Shown: positions 24,436 to 33,304 of the stretch, piece after piece
Layout of the letters: each line of letters begins with the position of its first letter
Position numbering within the stretch: position 1 is the stretch's first letter
Source of the DNA: Verrucomicrobiaceae bacterium
Lineage (GTDB): Bacteria; Verrucomicrobiota; Verrucomicrobiia; Verrucomicrobiales; Akkermansiaceae
Assembly (NCBI GenBank): GCA_027486655.1
Contig: JAIXOR010000019.1
Span: 1-33,564, forward strand
Direction of reading: 5' to 3'
DNA: 33,564 nucleotides
Program-made: the position numbers and the translations under genes
The notes under the pieces: generated by a model
Database searches by the model: none
What the model saw: the letters and a program-made list of their open reading frames with translations, nothing else
What the model was told of the DNA's origin: nothing

Positions 24436-27400
24436 ATGGCGGAAAAACCCCCGTTCATGATCCCACCGTTTCGCATGGCCGGGTCGCTGCTTTCCGCGGC
24501 TGCCCTCCTGGTCCTCCCGTGCACCGCGTCTCCGGACGCGGTGGTCGTGTTCAACGAGGTGCAATACAACCCCGCCGGCCCTGCCGAAACGGGAGAGTGG
24601 ATCGAGCTCTTCAACCAGATGGGCATCAAGGTGGACATCTCCGGTTGGCGGATCGATGGCGCGGGTTTCACCTTTCCTCCGAACACGATTGTCGATCCAG
24701 GTGCGCACGTGGTCGTGGCGAAGACGCCGGGAGCCGGGCAGTTCGGGCCCTTTACCGGCACCCTCGACAATGGCGGGGAAACCCTGCGCCTCTTCAACAA
24801 GGGGGGACGCCTGATGGATGAACTCGCCTACGACGACAGCGCGCCATGGCCGGTCGGCCCCGACAATTCCGGAGCGACTCTGGCCAAGCGCTCACCCTAC
24901 AGCGCGAGCGGCGATGGTTCCCTGTGGAGTCCATCCGCCCAGATCGGAGGCACGCCCGGGGCGGTCAACTTCATTTCCCCGGCTTCCTCATCGGGCATCC
25001 GCTTCAGCGAGATCGAGTCCGCCACGGCCGGCGCATTCGGGCTCGAGATCACCAACACGAGTGACGTCACGCTCGATCTAACAGGCATGACGGTGTCGGT
25101 GGAGGGTGAAACCGCGCGGCAGTATGGAATTCCCTCCGGCACGCTGGCACCCGGTGCGTTTCTCTGGATGAATGAGGCGACCTTGGGCTTTCGTCCCGCG
25201 AGAAATGAAAAACTCTTCCTCTACAGCCCTGGCCGGGCCGGGGTGATCGATGCCCGTGAGGTGACCAACCGCCTCCGCGGGCTCTCCGCACTTCATGGTG
25301 CGAGCTGGTTGTATCCGGATGCGGTCACACCGGGGGCCGCCAACGTGTTTTCCCTCAACAACTCGGTGGTGATCCAGGAGATCCAGTATCATCCGCCGCC
25401 GCTGCCTGCGGTTCCCGCAGTGCCGGCGACCTATCAGAACACGACGCTCATCGATCACAATTCCGTCTGGCGTTACAACGCGGCCGACGAAAACCTGCCG
25501 CAAGGCTGGGCGGCCACGGTGCATCCCGCCACCGGCAATTGGAAGTCCGGCACCGCGCCGATCGGCCGCGAAACCGCCACTCTGCCTGTGCCACTCGCCA
25601 CCTCGCTGTCGCCCTACACCGGGGCCACCCTGACGTATTATTTCGAACGCGAGTTCAACCTGACTCCCGCCCAGCTTGCGTCCATCGATTCCCTCCAACT
25701 GACCCACCAGATCGATGACGGCGCGGTGTTTTACATCAATGGAGTGGAGACTTCCTACCGGTTCAACATGCCGGCCGGGGTGGTGGGACCGGAAACCCAG
25801 GCCAATCCATCCGTATCCGACGCGGTGCTCGTCACCACCACGCTGCCCGCAGCCAACCTGGTCGCCGGAAGCAACCGCATCTCGGTCGAGGTCCACCAAT
25901 ACGGAACCGCAAGCTCCGACATGGTCTTCGGTCTGAAACTCGAAGCCCGTCTCCTGCTCACACCGGCCGTCGCCGCGCTTCCCATGCGCGATTCCGACAA
26001 CCAGTGGATCGAACTCACGAACCGGGGAACCTCCGTCGTGGATCTTTCCGGATGGAAGCTCACCGACGCGATCGACCATACCTTCGCTGCCGGCACCACC
26101 CTGGCACCGGGCGAGCAGGCCTGCGTGGTGAGGAATCTTCCGCTCTTTCAAGCGGCCTATCCCGCAGCGCGCGTGCTCGGTGTGTTCAGCGGCTCCCTCG
26201 CACGCTCCGGGGAAAGGATCCATCTGAGCGACCTGCGCGACAACCCGGTGGACGAAGTGCGTTATCACGACGGCGGTCAATGGCCTGAAACACCTGATGG
26301 CGGAGGTGCCAGTCTGGAACTGCGTGATCCGGATGCGGACAATTCCGCCGGTGGTGCCTGGGCCGCGAGTGATGAAAGCTCGCGCACGGCGTGGAAAACC
26401 TACACCTACAGTGCCGTCGCCGCCGCAAGCAAGGGGCCGGATGCGCAGTGGTCCGAGTTCAATTTGGGAATGCTGGCGGAAGGTGAAGTCTGGATCGATG
26501 ACGTGAGCGTGATCGAAAACGGCAGCACCCAGAAGCTTACCGACACCGGGTTCAACAATCCCGCGGCGTGGCGGCTGCGTGGAAACCATCGTCACAGCCA
26601 GATCATCAGCGAGCCCGGAAACGCGTCGAACAAGATCCTGAGAATCGTCGCCAGCGGTCCCACCGAGCACATGCACAACCAGATCGAGACGACGCTTGCC
26701 AGCGCGGTCTCCAACGGAGCCACCTATCAGATTTCCTTCCGCGCCCGTTGGGTGAACGGCATGAACCAGCTCCACACTCGCCTCTATTTCAACCGCTGCG
26801 CGAGAATGAACGTCATCGACCGCGTGGCCAACCCCGGCACGCCCTCCGCTCCCAACACGAGGGCCGCGACAAACATCGGACCCACTTTCGCCGGTCTCGT
26901 CCATTCTCCTGCCGTGCCCGCCTCGTCACAAGGCACCACCGTTTCGGTCCGTGCTTCGGATCCTGACGGAGTCTCTGCCGCCACGCTCTTTTATTCGGTG
27001 AACGGCGCCGTCTTTTCCTCCCTGCCGATGACTCTCAACGCAGGTGTTCACCGGGCCATGATCCCGGGACAGCCTGCCGGTGCCGTGGTCCAGTTCTACG
27101 TCCGCGCCACCGATGCGCTCGGCGCCCAGTCGTTTCATCCCGCCAGAGGACCGGATTCCCGCGCCCTCTACAAGGTCAACGACGGGACGGCCGCCTCGAA
27201 CGGATTGCATAACTTCCGCCTAATCACCACCAACGCCGACCGTGACTTCATGCACGAGGTGACCGAGGTGATGAGCAACGACCGCATCGGCTGCACCGTC
27301 ATCGATCGCGAGGGTGACATCTACTACGGGGCGGCGGTCCGCCTCAAAAGCAGCCAGCGCGGGCGCGATGAAACCAACCGCGTCGGCTATCACATCGAGT

Positions 27401-29430
27401 TTCCTCCGGACGGTCTCTACCGTGGCATCCATTCATCGGTTGCGATCGACCGATCGGAGGGACTGGCCCCCGGCCAGCGCGAGTTGTTGTTCGACATGAT
27501 GATTTCCAATTCCGGAGGTCCCATCAGCCGCTACAACGACCTCATCCGCATCCTCGCGCCCAACAGCGCGCTGACCGGCAGTGCCATCCTCCAGATGGCA
27601 CGGTATGACGATGTCTTTCTGGACAGCCAGTTCGAGGACGGGGCGGCTGGAAGCATCCACGAATACGAGCTCGTCTACTACCCGACCACCACCGACAGCG
27701 CCGGCCGCAAGCTGCCCTCGCCTGACCTCGTGATCAACGTCAACCGGGTGTCCAACCAGGGCGACAGCATCGAGGACTACCGATGGAACTTCCTCAACAA
27801 GATCAACCGCGAGGCCGAGAACTTCGGCCCGATCATGAGATACTGCAAACTCTTCAGCCTGAGCGGAGCGGCCTTCGAGGCGGCTCTTCCGGCGGCGGTC
27901 GATCTGGATCCCTGGTTCCGGGGAATGGCCTGCGGCGTGCTCACCGGAGCGGGTGACAACGCGGCGGCAGGCAGCTTTCACAACGGCGTGTATTACGCAC
28001 GCCCGGACGGTCGCATCATCTTCCTGCCGCATGACATGGACTACTCGTTCAGCGAAACGCGAAGCATCTACGCCAACCTCGAATGCGCCGCCCTCACCGC
28101 CAGTGCGGTTAGAAACCGAATCTATCTGGGGCATTTGCACGACATCATCTCGACGACTTACAAGAACAGCTACATGTCCCTCTGGAGCAATCACTTCGCC
28201 GCCCTCGATCCGGCGCAGGATTGGGCTGCGGAGCTCGCCTATCTCACCAACCGCTCGAACAACGTGCTCTCGCAAATCAACGCGCAGATCGCACCCGCTG
28301 CATTCTCGATCACCACGGCCTCGCCGCTCCGCACCTCGGCCAGCAGCGCGGTCATCCAAGGCACCGGCTGGGTCAACGTGCGCGACATCCGCATCGCCGG
28401 AGCGACAACTCCCCTCGGCGTTACCTGGACGGGTGCCACGGCCTGGCAGGCATCCATCCCCGCCGCGCCGGGTTCCAATACGGTCGCGATCGAAGCGCTC
28501 GACTTCTCGGGTAACGTCATCGGCACCGCATCGATCATCGTCGATTCCACCACGGTGATCGAACCCGCCTCATCTGAAAACCTCGTGGTCACGGAAATCA
28601 TGTATCATCCGGCCGATCCCACACCTGCTGAAATCACCGCCGGGTTCATCGATGCCGATGATTTCGAATTCATTGAACTCACCAACATCTCGGCCCAGAC
28701 AATCAGTCTGACCGGAGTCGTGCTTTCCGGTGCGGTGGATTACGCATTCACGTCCGGCACCACCCTGGCCGCGGGGGCGCGAACGATCATCGCGCGCAAC
28801 CGCAACGCCTTCCTTCTTCGTCATCCCGCTTCCTCCGGATCACTTGCGGCGGGTGCCTTTCTCAATGCCAGTGCCCTGAACAATGCGGGTGAATCCATCA
28901 CGCTTTCCTCGTCATTCACCGGATTGATCCGGAGCTTCTCATACGACGACGCATCGCCCTGGCCCGCAGCGGCGGATGGTGACGGCTACAGCCTGGTTCT
29001 GATCGCCCCAGCGACCAATCCGGATCACTCGCTTGCCGCCAACTGGCGGGAAAGCGCGGTCGCCGGCGGCAATCCGGGAGCGAGCGATTCCGTTCCGTTC
29101 AGCGGCGTGGCCGATGCGGACGCCGATCGCGATGGCATCCCCGCGCTTGTTGAACACGCACTCGGCACCAGCGATCTCGGCCGCAACGGAAGCGGTCTTT
29201 CGTGGGTCCGTGACAGCACCGGCGCTCTCCATGTTTCCTGTGAACTGAGCCTTGCCGCGGACGACGTGGTGGCCGAGTTCCAGTCCTCTGCGGATTTGGT
29301 TTCTTGGACCCCGGATTTCGAAATCCTGACGCGGCAGCCGACCGGTGAGGGCTCCGTCTCCCTCACCGCGCGTGCGCCGGCATCCGGTAGCACCAGCCGA
29401 TTCGTCCGCATTGCTGTTAGGAAGCGGTGA
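24436..29430 (+). CDS. Large secreted lamin-tail domain and CotH-like protein
   Basis: The 1664-residue protein starts with a signal peptide (MAGSLLSAAALLVLPCTA; starts at 24436, 24457 or 24475 are all possible). Lamin-tail (LTD) modules appear at about 34-175 and 180-300 (the second degenerate). A third begins at about 310 (VVIQEIQYHPPPLP), is interrupted by a 200-residue beta-rich insert, and resumes near 520 (DNQWIELTNRGTSVVDLSGW). A carbohydrate-binding-like module (655-800) and an Ig-like module (815-915) follow. A CotH-like kinase fold spans about 920-1290, with Asp1200 and Asp1202 in LPHDMDYSF. Another LTD lies at 1380-1555, then an Asp-rich calcium-binding-like stretch (DADADRDGIPALVEHALG) and a C-terminal beta module. 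CotH proteins phosphorylate proteins in spores; the substrate here is unknown. Confidence 0.85.
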   Translation: MAEKPPFMIPPFRMAGSLLSAAALLVLPCTASPDAVVVFNEVQYNPAGPAETGEWIELFNQMGIKVDISGWRIDGAGFTFPPNTIVDPGAHVVVAKTPGAGQFGPFTGTLDNGGETLRLFNKGGRLMDELAYDDSAPWPVGPDNSGATLAKRSPYSASGDGSLWSPSAQIGGTPGAVNFISPASSSGIRFSEIESATAGAFGLEITNTSDVTLDLTGMTVSVEGETARQYGIPSGTLAPGAFLWMNEATLGFRPARNEKLFLYSPGRAGVIDAREVTNRLRGLSALHGASWLYPDAVTPGAANVFSLNNSVVIQEIQYHPPPLPAVPAVPATYQNTTLIDHNSVWRYNAADENLPQGWAATVHPATGNWKSGTAPIGRETATLPVPLATSLSPYTGATLTYYFEREFNLTPAQLASIDSLQLTHQIDDGAVFYINGVETSYRFNMPAGVVGPETQANPSVSDAVLVTTTLPAANLVAGSNRISVEVHQYGTASSDMVFGLKLEARLLLTPAVAALPMRDSDNQWIELTNRGTSVVDLSGWKLTDAIDHTFAAGTTLAPGEQACVVRNLPLFQAAYPAARVLGVFSGSLARSGERIHLSDLRDNPVDEVRYHDGGQWPETPDGGGASLELRDPDADNSAGGAWAASDESSRTAWKTYTYSAVAAASKGPDAQWSEFNLGMLAEGEVWIDDVSVIENGSTQKLTDTGFNNPAAWRLRGNHRHSQIISEPGNASNKILRIVASGPTEHMHNQIETTLASAVSNGATYQISFRARWVNGMNQLHTRLYFNRCARMNVIDRVANPGTPSAPNTRAATNIGPTFAGLVHSPAVPASSQGTTVSVRASDPDGVSAATLFYSVNGAVFSSLPMTLNAGVHRAMIPGQPAGAVVQFYVRATDALGAQSFHPARGPDSRALYKVNDGTAASNGLHNFRLITTNADRDFMHEVTEVMSNDRIGCTVIDREGDIYYGAAVRLKSSQRGRDETNRVGYHIEFPPDGLYRGIHSSVAIDRSEGLAPGQRELLFDMMISNSGGPISRYNDLIRILAPNSALTGSAILQMARYDDVFLDSQFEDGAAGSIHEYELVYYPTTTDSAGRKLPSPDLVINVNRVSNQGDSIEDYRWNFLNKINREAENFGPIMRYCKLFSLSGAAFEAALPAAVDLDPWFRGMACGVLTGAGDNAAAGSFHNGVYYARPDGRIIFLPHDMDYSFSETRSIYANLECAALTASAVRNRIYLGHLHDIISTTYKNSYMSLWSNHFAALDPAQDWAAELAYLTNRSNNVLSQINAQIAPAAFSITTASPLRTSASSAVIQGTGWVNVRDIRIAGATTPLGVTWTGATAWQASIPAAPGSNTVAIEALDFSGNVIGTASIIVDSTTVIEPASSENLVVTEIMYHPADPTPAEITAGFIDADDFEFIELTNISAQTISLTGVVLSGAVDYAFTSGTTLAAGARTIIARNRNAFLLRHPASSGSLAAGAFLNASALNNAGESITLSSSFTGLIRSFSYDDASPWPAAADGDGYSLVLIAPATNPDHSLAANWRESAVAGGNPGASDSVPFSGVADADADRDGIPALVEHALGTSDLGRNGSGLSWVRDSTGALHVSCELSLAADDVVAEFQSSADLVSWTPDFEILTRQPTGEGSVSLTARAPASGSTSRFVRIAVRKR

Positions 29431-29462
29431 CGGCACCTCGGAGGATTCCCGGCTTGCGGCGC

Positions 29463-29476
29463 GGGGAAATTTCCCC
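29463..29476. promoter_or_regulatory. Perfect 14-bp palindrome upstream of the LysR gene
   Basis: GGGGAAATTTCCCC is a perfect palindrome ending 38 bases before the LysR start codon. LysR proteins often bind near their own gene, but their usual sites are T-N11-A, so assignment as the operator is only a guess. It could also add to the adjacent terminator-like hairpin. Confidence 0.35.
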
Positions 29477-29493
29477 ATCCTCTGGATGGTTTT
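29475..29493 (+). terminator. Terminator-like hairpin after the CotH/lamin-tail gene
   Basis: CCATCC (29475-29480), loop TCT, and GGATGG (29484-29489) pair fully and are followed by TTTT. The stem is only 6 bp, so termination would be weak. It lies 45 bases after the stop of the large secreted protein gene and 22 bases before the LysR start. Confidence 0.4.
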
Positions 29494-29514
29494 CAATTCC
29501 CACGCCCCTCCGCA

Positions 29515-30420
29515 GTGAACATCCATCATCTCGAGCTGTTCTATCACGTCGTCCGCTCCGGCGGGGTGAGCGCGGCCGCGCGCAACATGCCCTACGGCAT
29601 CCAGCAATCCACCATCAGTTCGCAGATCCTGCAGTTGGAGGATCATCTCGGTAAAACCCTCTTCAGACGCAGACCCTTCGAGCTCAGCCCCGAGGGGAGG
29701 ATTCTGTTTGAGTTCATCGAACCGTTTTTTTCCGGTTTGGATCCACTCGCCGAGCGACTGCGCGGTGGAGCGGAGAACCACCTGAGAGTCACCTGTCCGG
29801 AGATTGTCCAGCGGGATTACCTGCCTGCGATTCTCGATGCGATGCGCGTCCGCATGCCGGGTTTCCATTTTTCACTCGAATCCGGCCGTGCCGCGGAGAT
29901 CCATGAAAGCCTGCGTGCCGGCAGAATCGATGTGGGCCTCGCATCCATCTCCGGCTCACCGCCTCCGGGCATCGAAAGCCATGCGCTGTTGAGCATGCCG
30001 CTCGTGTTGCTGGCGCCGGTGAATTCGGAGCTGTCGGACAGCAGCCGACTTCTCGGCAGGGATCGGATCGATCTGCCATTGCTCACGCTGCCCAGGCACG
30101 AACCCGCCTGCCGGCTTTTTCAGGAGGAGCTCCAAAGGCGCGGGATCGACTGGTTCCCGGCTCTGGAACTTGCGAGTCTCGATTTGATCTCCCGGTATGT
30201 CGCCACGGGATTCGGTATCGGATTGAGCGTGGCGGTTCCCGGGCTGGTATGGCCGCCCGAGGTCCGCGTGCTGGCTCTCGAAGGCTTCCCCGAGATTGCT
30301 TTCGCCGCATTCACCTGCGGTCCGCCCTCTCCCTTGGCCGCGCTCTTCATCGCCGAAGCGGCACGGGTGGCGGGACAACTCGGCACACCGCCTGCCCGTG
30401 ACGGAAAGCGGAGCCCATGA
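29515..30420 (+). CDS. LysR-family transcriptional regulator
   Basis: The 301-residue protein has an N-terminal winged helix-turn-helix (NIHHLELFYHVVRSGGVSAA, then ARNMPYGIQQSTISSQILQL) and a C-terminal periplasmic-binding-like effector domain from about residue 90. The recognition region has two extra residues compared with the common LysR form (AARNMPYGIQQST against AARRLHVSQPA), a variant I associate with Verrucomicrobiota and Planctomycetota. GTG at 29515 is the start, since the first helix begins immediately. The stop overlaps the next start as ATGA (30417-30420). It may regulate itself and the coupled membrane protein. Its effector is not predictable. Confidence 0.9.
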   Translation: MNIHHLELFYHVVRSGGVSAAARNMPYGIQQSTISSQILQLEDHLGKTLFRRRPFELSPEGRILFEFIEPFFSGLDPLAERLRGGAENHLRVTCPEIVQRDYLPAILDAMRVRMPGFHFSLESGRAAEIHESLRAGRIDVGLASISGSPPPGIESHALLSMPLVLLAPVNSELSDSSRLLGRDRIDLPLLTLPRHEPACRLFQEELQRRGIDWFPALELASLDLISRYVATGFGIGLSVAVPGLVWPPEVRVLALEGFPEIAFAAFTCGPPSPLAALFIAEAARVAGQLGTPPARDGKRSP

Positions 30421-31559
30421 AGGAACCATCGGTCATTCCGGAACTGGCGCCTTCGCGTTTCGAGCGCTTCGGGCTTTATTACCTCGGGCGCTTCAAACGA
30501 GGAGGGCGATCGCAGGACCCGTTTTCAATGAGCGACGTGGATCTTGCGCGCCATGTCAGGCGTTTGACCTGGTGGGGGATCGGGCTTTCCTCGCTCATCG
30601 GGCTTGTCTGCGTCCATCCGATCATTCTTGCGGACATCAAGCTCACGGGTGCTCCGCCTTTGGTCTATTTTGGGGTTCTGGCGGCTGTCACGGTGGTGGC
30701 GACGGCCGTCGAGTTCTATTTCTTGTTTCTCGTTTCACTGCGGGCGGTGCACCGGGTGAGCGAGATCATCCACATGGAGCATCTCGGTCATGAGTCGATG
30801 AGAGATGGCATCTTCAGTGTGAGAAACATCCTCGCCCGCACCGCTCTTGAGCTTCCCGATCCGGAGCTGAGGATTCTTGGTATCGATCCGTTCCGGCATA
30901 TCTCCCGGAAAAACCTCCTTCTCATCGGTCTGTTGTACAAAGGAAAGATCATCGTCACCAATCTGCTCCTCAAAACGGTGCTGCGGCACACTCTGGGTGC
31001 CCAGGTGTTCGGTTGGTCGGTGCTTTGGATTGCGATCCCGGTGGAGATTTTCTGGAACAGCGTGGTGATTCACCGCGTGATCCGCGAGGCAAGATTGCGA
31101 CTCTTCGGATACGCGCTTGCCAACCGCATTGCGGATGACGCCGAAGCCGCCGGATACATTCGGGAGCTTTCTCCGCTCGCTCGGTCCGGCTGCCTGCGCG
31201 CGATCGGCAACGCCGTGGTGATGACCCAGAACTATCATCCGAACATGGTGATCCTTCTTCTGCGATTCCGCAATCTGCTTGGAATTGCCGAGGACGACCG
31301 GCTGGACGACTGGGGCCTGTTTCTAAAGACCCTTGATGAAGTTCCGGAGCATGAACGGTATTTCCTGCTGGATCTCTTGACCGTGGCCGCCGCCTTTGAT
31401 GGCAGGCTTTCAGGGATCGAGCGCTCACGCCTTGGCGAGGCTTACCGGGAGGATCACCTCATCTATCAGGAGCGCCTTTTCGAGTTGACCCGCCACCTCC
31501 GTCACGGGCGCTTGAACGCCGCTCTTCTCCTTTGCGGATTGGACTACGTGAAGGGTTGA
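30417..31559 (+). CDS. Membrane protein of unknown function coupled to LysR
   Basis: The 380-residue protein starts inside the LysR stop (ATGA). It has four or five hydrophobic segments: about 51-72 (LTWWGIGLSSLIGLVCVHPI), 80-105 (LVYFGVLAAVTVVATAVEFY), a pair near 165-185, and 200-220 (WSVLWIAIPVEIFWNSVVIH). The soluble C-terminal 130 residues are helical, and AAAFDGRLSGIERSRLGEA recalls TerB-like domains with an acidic helix pair. I do not recognise a catalytic site. It is related to uncharacterised membrane proteins known in several Gram-negative phyla, but I cannot name the family with certainty. The shared transcript suggests control by or co-regulation with the LysR protein. It ends 17 bases before the convergent permease gene. 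Confidence 0.75.
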   Translation: MKEPSVIPELAPSRFERFGLYYLGRFKRGGRSQDPFSMSDVDLARHVRRLTWWGIGLSSLIGLVCVHPIILADIKLTGAPPLVYFGVLAAVTVVATAVEFYFLFLVSLRAVHRVSEIIHMEHLGHESMRDGIFSVRNILARTALELPDPELRILGIDPFRHISRKNLLLIGLLYKGKIIVTNLLLKTVLRHTLGAQVFGWSVLWIAIPVEIFWNSVVIHRVIREARLRLFGYALANRIADDAEAAGYIRELSPLARSGCLRAIGNAVVMTQNYHPNMVILLLRFRNLLGIAEDDRLDDWGLFLKTLDEVPEHERYFLLDLLTVAAAFDGRLSGIERSRLGEAYREDHLIYQERLFELTRHLRHGRLNAALLLCGLDYVKG

Positions 31560-31576
31560 ACCGTGGGGCCTTGCCA

Positions 31577-32392
31577 TCACTGCGTGGCCACCTTCACCAG
31601 CAGCCCGGTCTTGCGGACATGGCGGAGATTTGCAGCAAAGAACGATGCGGCCACGATGCCCCAAACGACGTTGAGGATGAGTGCGTGGCGGAGATCCCCC
31701 CATGGTGTGGGCTGGCCGGCGAGCACGGCGCGCATGCCTTCAAAAACCGGAGTGCAGGGCAACGCCTTGGCCACAGGTTGCAGCCAGGACGGAAGGACCG
31801 CCACCGGGTAAAACACCGCGGCGAGAGGTTGGATGAAGAACGGCACGGCCCATGCCAGGCTTTCCGCAGCCTGACCCCAGCGCATGATCAAGGCGGTGGA
31901 AATCATGCCGAGGAACCATCCAAAGAGGATGAGATTCGCAAGAAAGGCCGGCAGCGCCAATCCGAGCGATGAAAGGTGGAACTGATAGGCCAGCGCTGCG
32001 ACCATGGTGAGAACGACGAGAGTCACTCCCACGCGCAGCACCCCGACCATGCACGTCGCGGCCACATACTCGGAGGTCCGGACCGGTGCGACGAAGACGT
32101 TGAGCAGGTTCCGCGTCCACACGTCTTCGAGGAACGAAATGGCGACGCCCTGCTGGGAGCGGAACATCACATCCCAAAGAATCATCGCGCCGATCAAGAA
32201 GGTGATTGCCGTGGGAAAGTCGCCGACTCCCTGTTTCCGCAGGTAAACCGTCAGGAAACCCCACACCAGCAAGTCCACCAGTGGCCAGAAGATCAGTTCG
32301 ACGAAGCGGACCGGATTGCGCGTGTAAAGAAACACATACCTGAGAACCAGGGCGCTGACAGTGTGAAGGGAAAATGGCATGGGTGGATTCAC
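31577..32392 (-). CDS. ABC-2 type transporter permease
   Basis: The 271-residue protein has six hydrophobic segments and the ABC-2 layout, with a long N-terminal amphipathic start (LVLRYVFLYTRNPVRFVELI), a central cluster (VGVLRVGVTLVVLTMVAALA) and a late FFIQPLAAVFYPVAVLPSWL motif. GTG at 32392 overlaps the stop of the ATPase gene (GTGA on the minus strand), which supports this start over the ATG at 32380. It should form an exporter with the ATPase next door. The nearest comparison is the NodJ/drug-exporter type; the cargo is unknown. Confidence 0.88.
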   Translation of the reverse strand: MNPPMPFSLHTVSALVLRYVFLYTRNPVRFVELIFWPLVDLLVWGFLTVYLRKQGVGDFPTAITFLIGAMILWDVMFRSQQGVAISFLEDVWTRNLLNVFVAPVRTSEYVAATCMVGVLRVGVTLVVLTMVAALAYQFHLSSLGLALPAFLANLILFGWFLGMISTALIMRWGQAAESLAWAVPFFIQPLAAVFYPVAVLPSWLQPVAKALPCTPVFEGMRAVLAGQPTPWGDLRHALILNVVWGIVAASFFAANLRHVRKTGLLVKVATQ

Positions 32393-33150
32393 TTGGGTGC
32401 GAGGCCGATTGAGGCGACTTCGCCGCGGGCGACTCCGATGAAGAGGTCTTCGAGCGAGGAGCGGTTGAACTTTTCATGCACTTCACCCGGCGTGCCTTCC
32501 GCAAGCACTTTTCCTCCGTGCAGGAAGATGAGTCGGTCGCAAACCTCCTCGATGTCCCGCATGTTGTGGGAAGTGTAGAGGATCGAAAGTCCGGTCTCCG
32601 ATTGCAGCCTGCGCAGCAGTTTCCGGACACGGTCCGCAATGTCGGGATCAAGCGAAGCGGTGGGCTCGTCCAGAAGAAGCAAGCGGGGTTCGTTGAGCAA
32701 GGCCTTCGCCAGATTGACCCGGGTGGACTCGCCTGCGGACAGACGCCCGGTGACGGACTTGCGGAGGTGGGAAATTTCGAGCAATTCCAGAAGCTCGTCC
32801 ACGCGTTGCTTCGGATGCTTCACTCCGTAAAGCCGGGCAAACACCGCCAGATTCTGCCAGACGAGAAGATTCGAGGGCAGCGCGGTGTAGGCTGAGGAGA
32901 AGTTGATTTTCCGGAGGATCTCGACGCGGTGCTTCCAGAGATTCAGGCCGAACATGCGTACCATCCCGGAAGTCGGCGAAGTCAGGCCGAGCAGGAGATT
33001 CATTGCCGTGGTTTTTCCGGCTCCATTGACGCCGAGCAATCCCAGCGACTCTCCCTCCGCCACGGCAAATGAAAGTCCGTCCAGGGCCGTGAAGTCCCCA
33101 AAGGTCTTCACCAGCCTGTCCGCCTCGAGAATGGGTGTCGCGCCGCTCAC
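32389..33150 (-). CDS. ABC transporter ATP-binding protein
   Basis: The 253-residue ATPase has Walker A GVNGAGKTT, a signature motif LSAGESTRV (a variant of LSGGQ), Walker B LLLLDEPTASLD, and an H-loop TSHN. The GTG at 33150 gives an N-terminus (SGATPILEADRLVKTFGDFT) normal for the NodI/drug-exporter class; a TTG at 33186 would add 12 residues and is less likely. The stop overlaps the permease start, so both subunits are translationally coupled. It would power export by the permease. The first gene of the pair sits 155 bases from the right inverted-repeat arm. Confidence 0.92.
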   Translation of the reverse strand: MSGATPILEADRLVKTFGDFTALDGLSFAVAEGESLGLLGVNGAGKTTAMNLLLGLTSPTSGMVRMFGLNLWKHRVEILRKINFSSAYTALPSNLLVWQNLAVFARLYGVKHPKQRVDELLELLEISHLRKSVTGRLSAGESTRVNLAKALLNEPRLLLLDEPTASLDPDIADRVRKLLRRLQSETGLSILYTSHNMRDIEEVCDRLIFLHGGKVLAEGTPGEVHEKFNRSSLEDLFIGVARGEVASIGLAPK

Positions 33151-33152
33151 GT

Positions 33153-33190
33153 TGCAAACCTGACAGCCGAAGCCCCAAAGCTGCAAACCT
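33153..33190. repeat. 9-bp direct repeat in front of the ABC ATPase gene
   Basis: TGCAAACCT occurs at 33153-33161 and 33182-33190, 29 bases apart, just upstream of the minus-strand start at 33150. A GGGTAACCC near-palindrome follows at 33209-33217. They may be regulator sites for the exporter, though the role is unproven. The interval up to 33304 has no gene that I can support. Confidence 0.3.
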
Positions 33191-33304
33191 CAATCCCCCA
33201 GATAGCAAGGGTAACCCGTTCCCAAGCAGCAAAAGCCACTCCAGCGAAAACAAGTGGATATCCGAAACACGTGCAAAACAAGCAAAGGAGACTATCTACA
33301 AAGG

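Noticed and set aside
22609..24708. 699-codon open frame on the minus strand
   Set aside because: Antisense to mutB, a clear enzyme gene with full motifs; composition is typical of a shadow frame.
25078..26904. 608-codon open frame on the minus strand
   Set aside because: Antisense to the lamin-tail/CotH protein, whose frame has a signal peptide and repeated domains.
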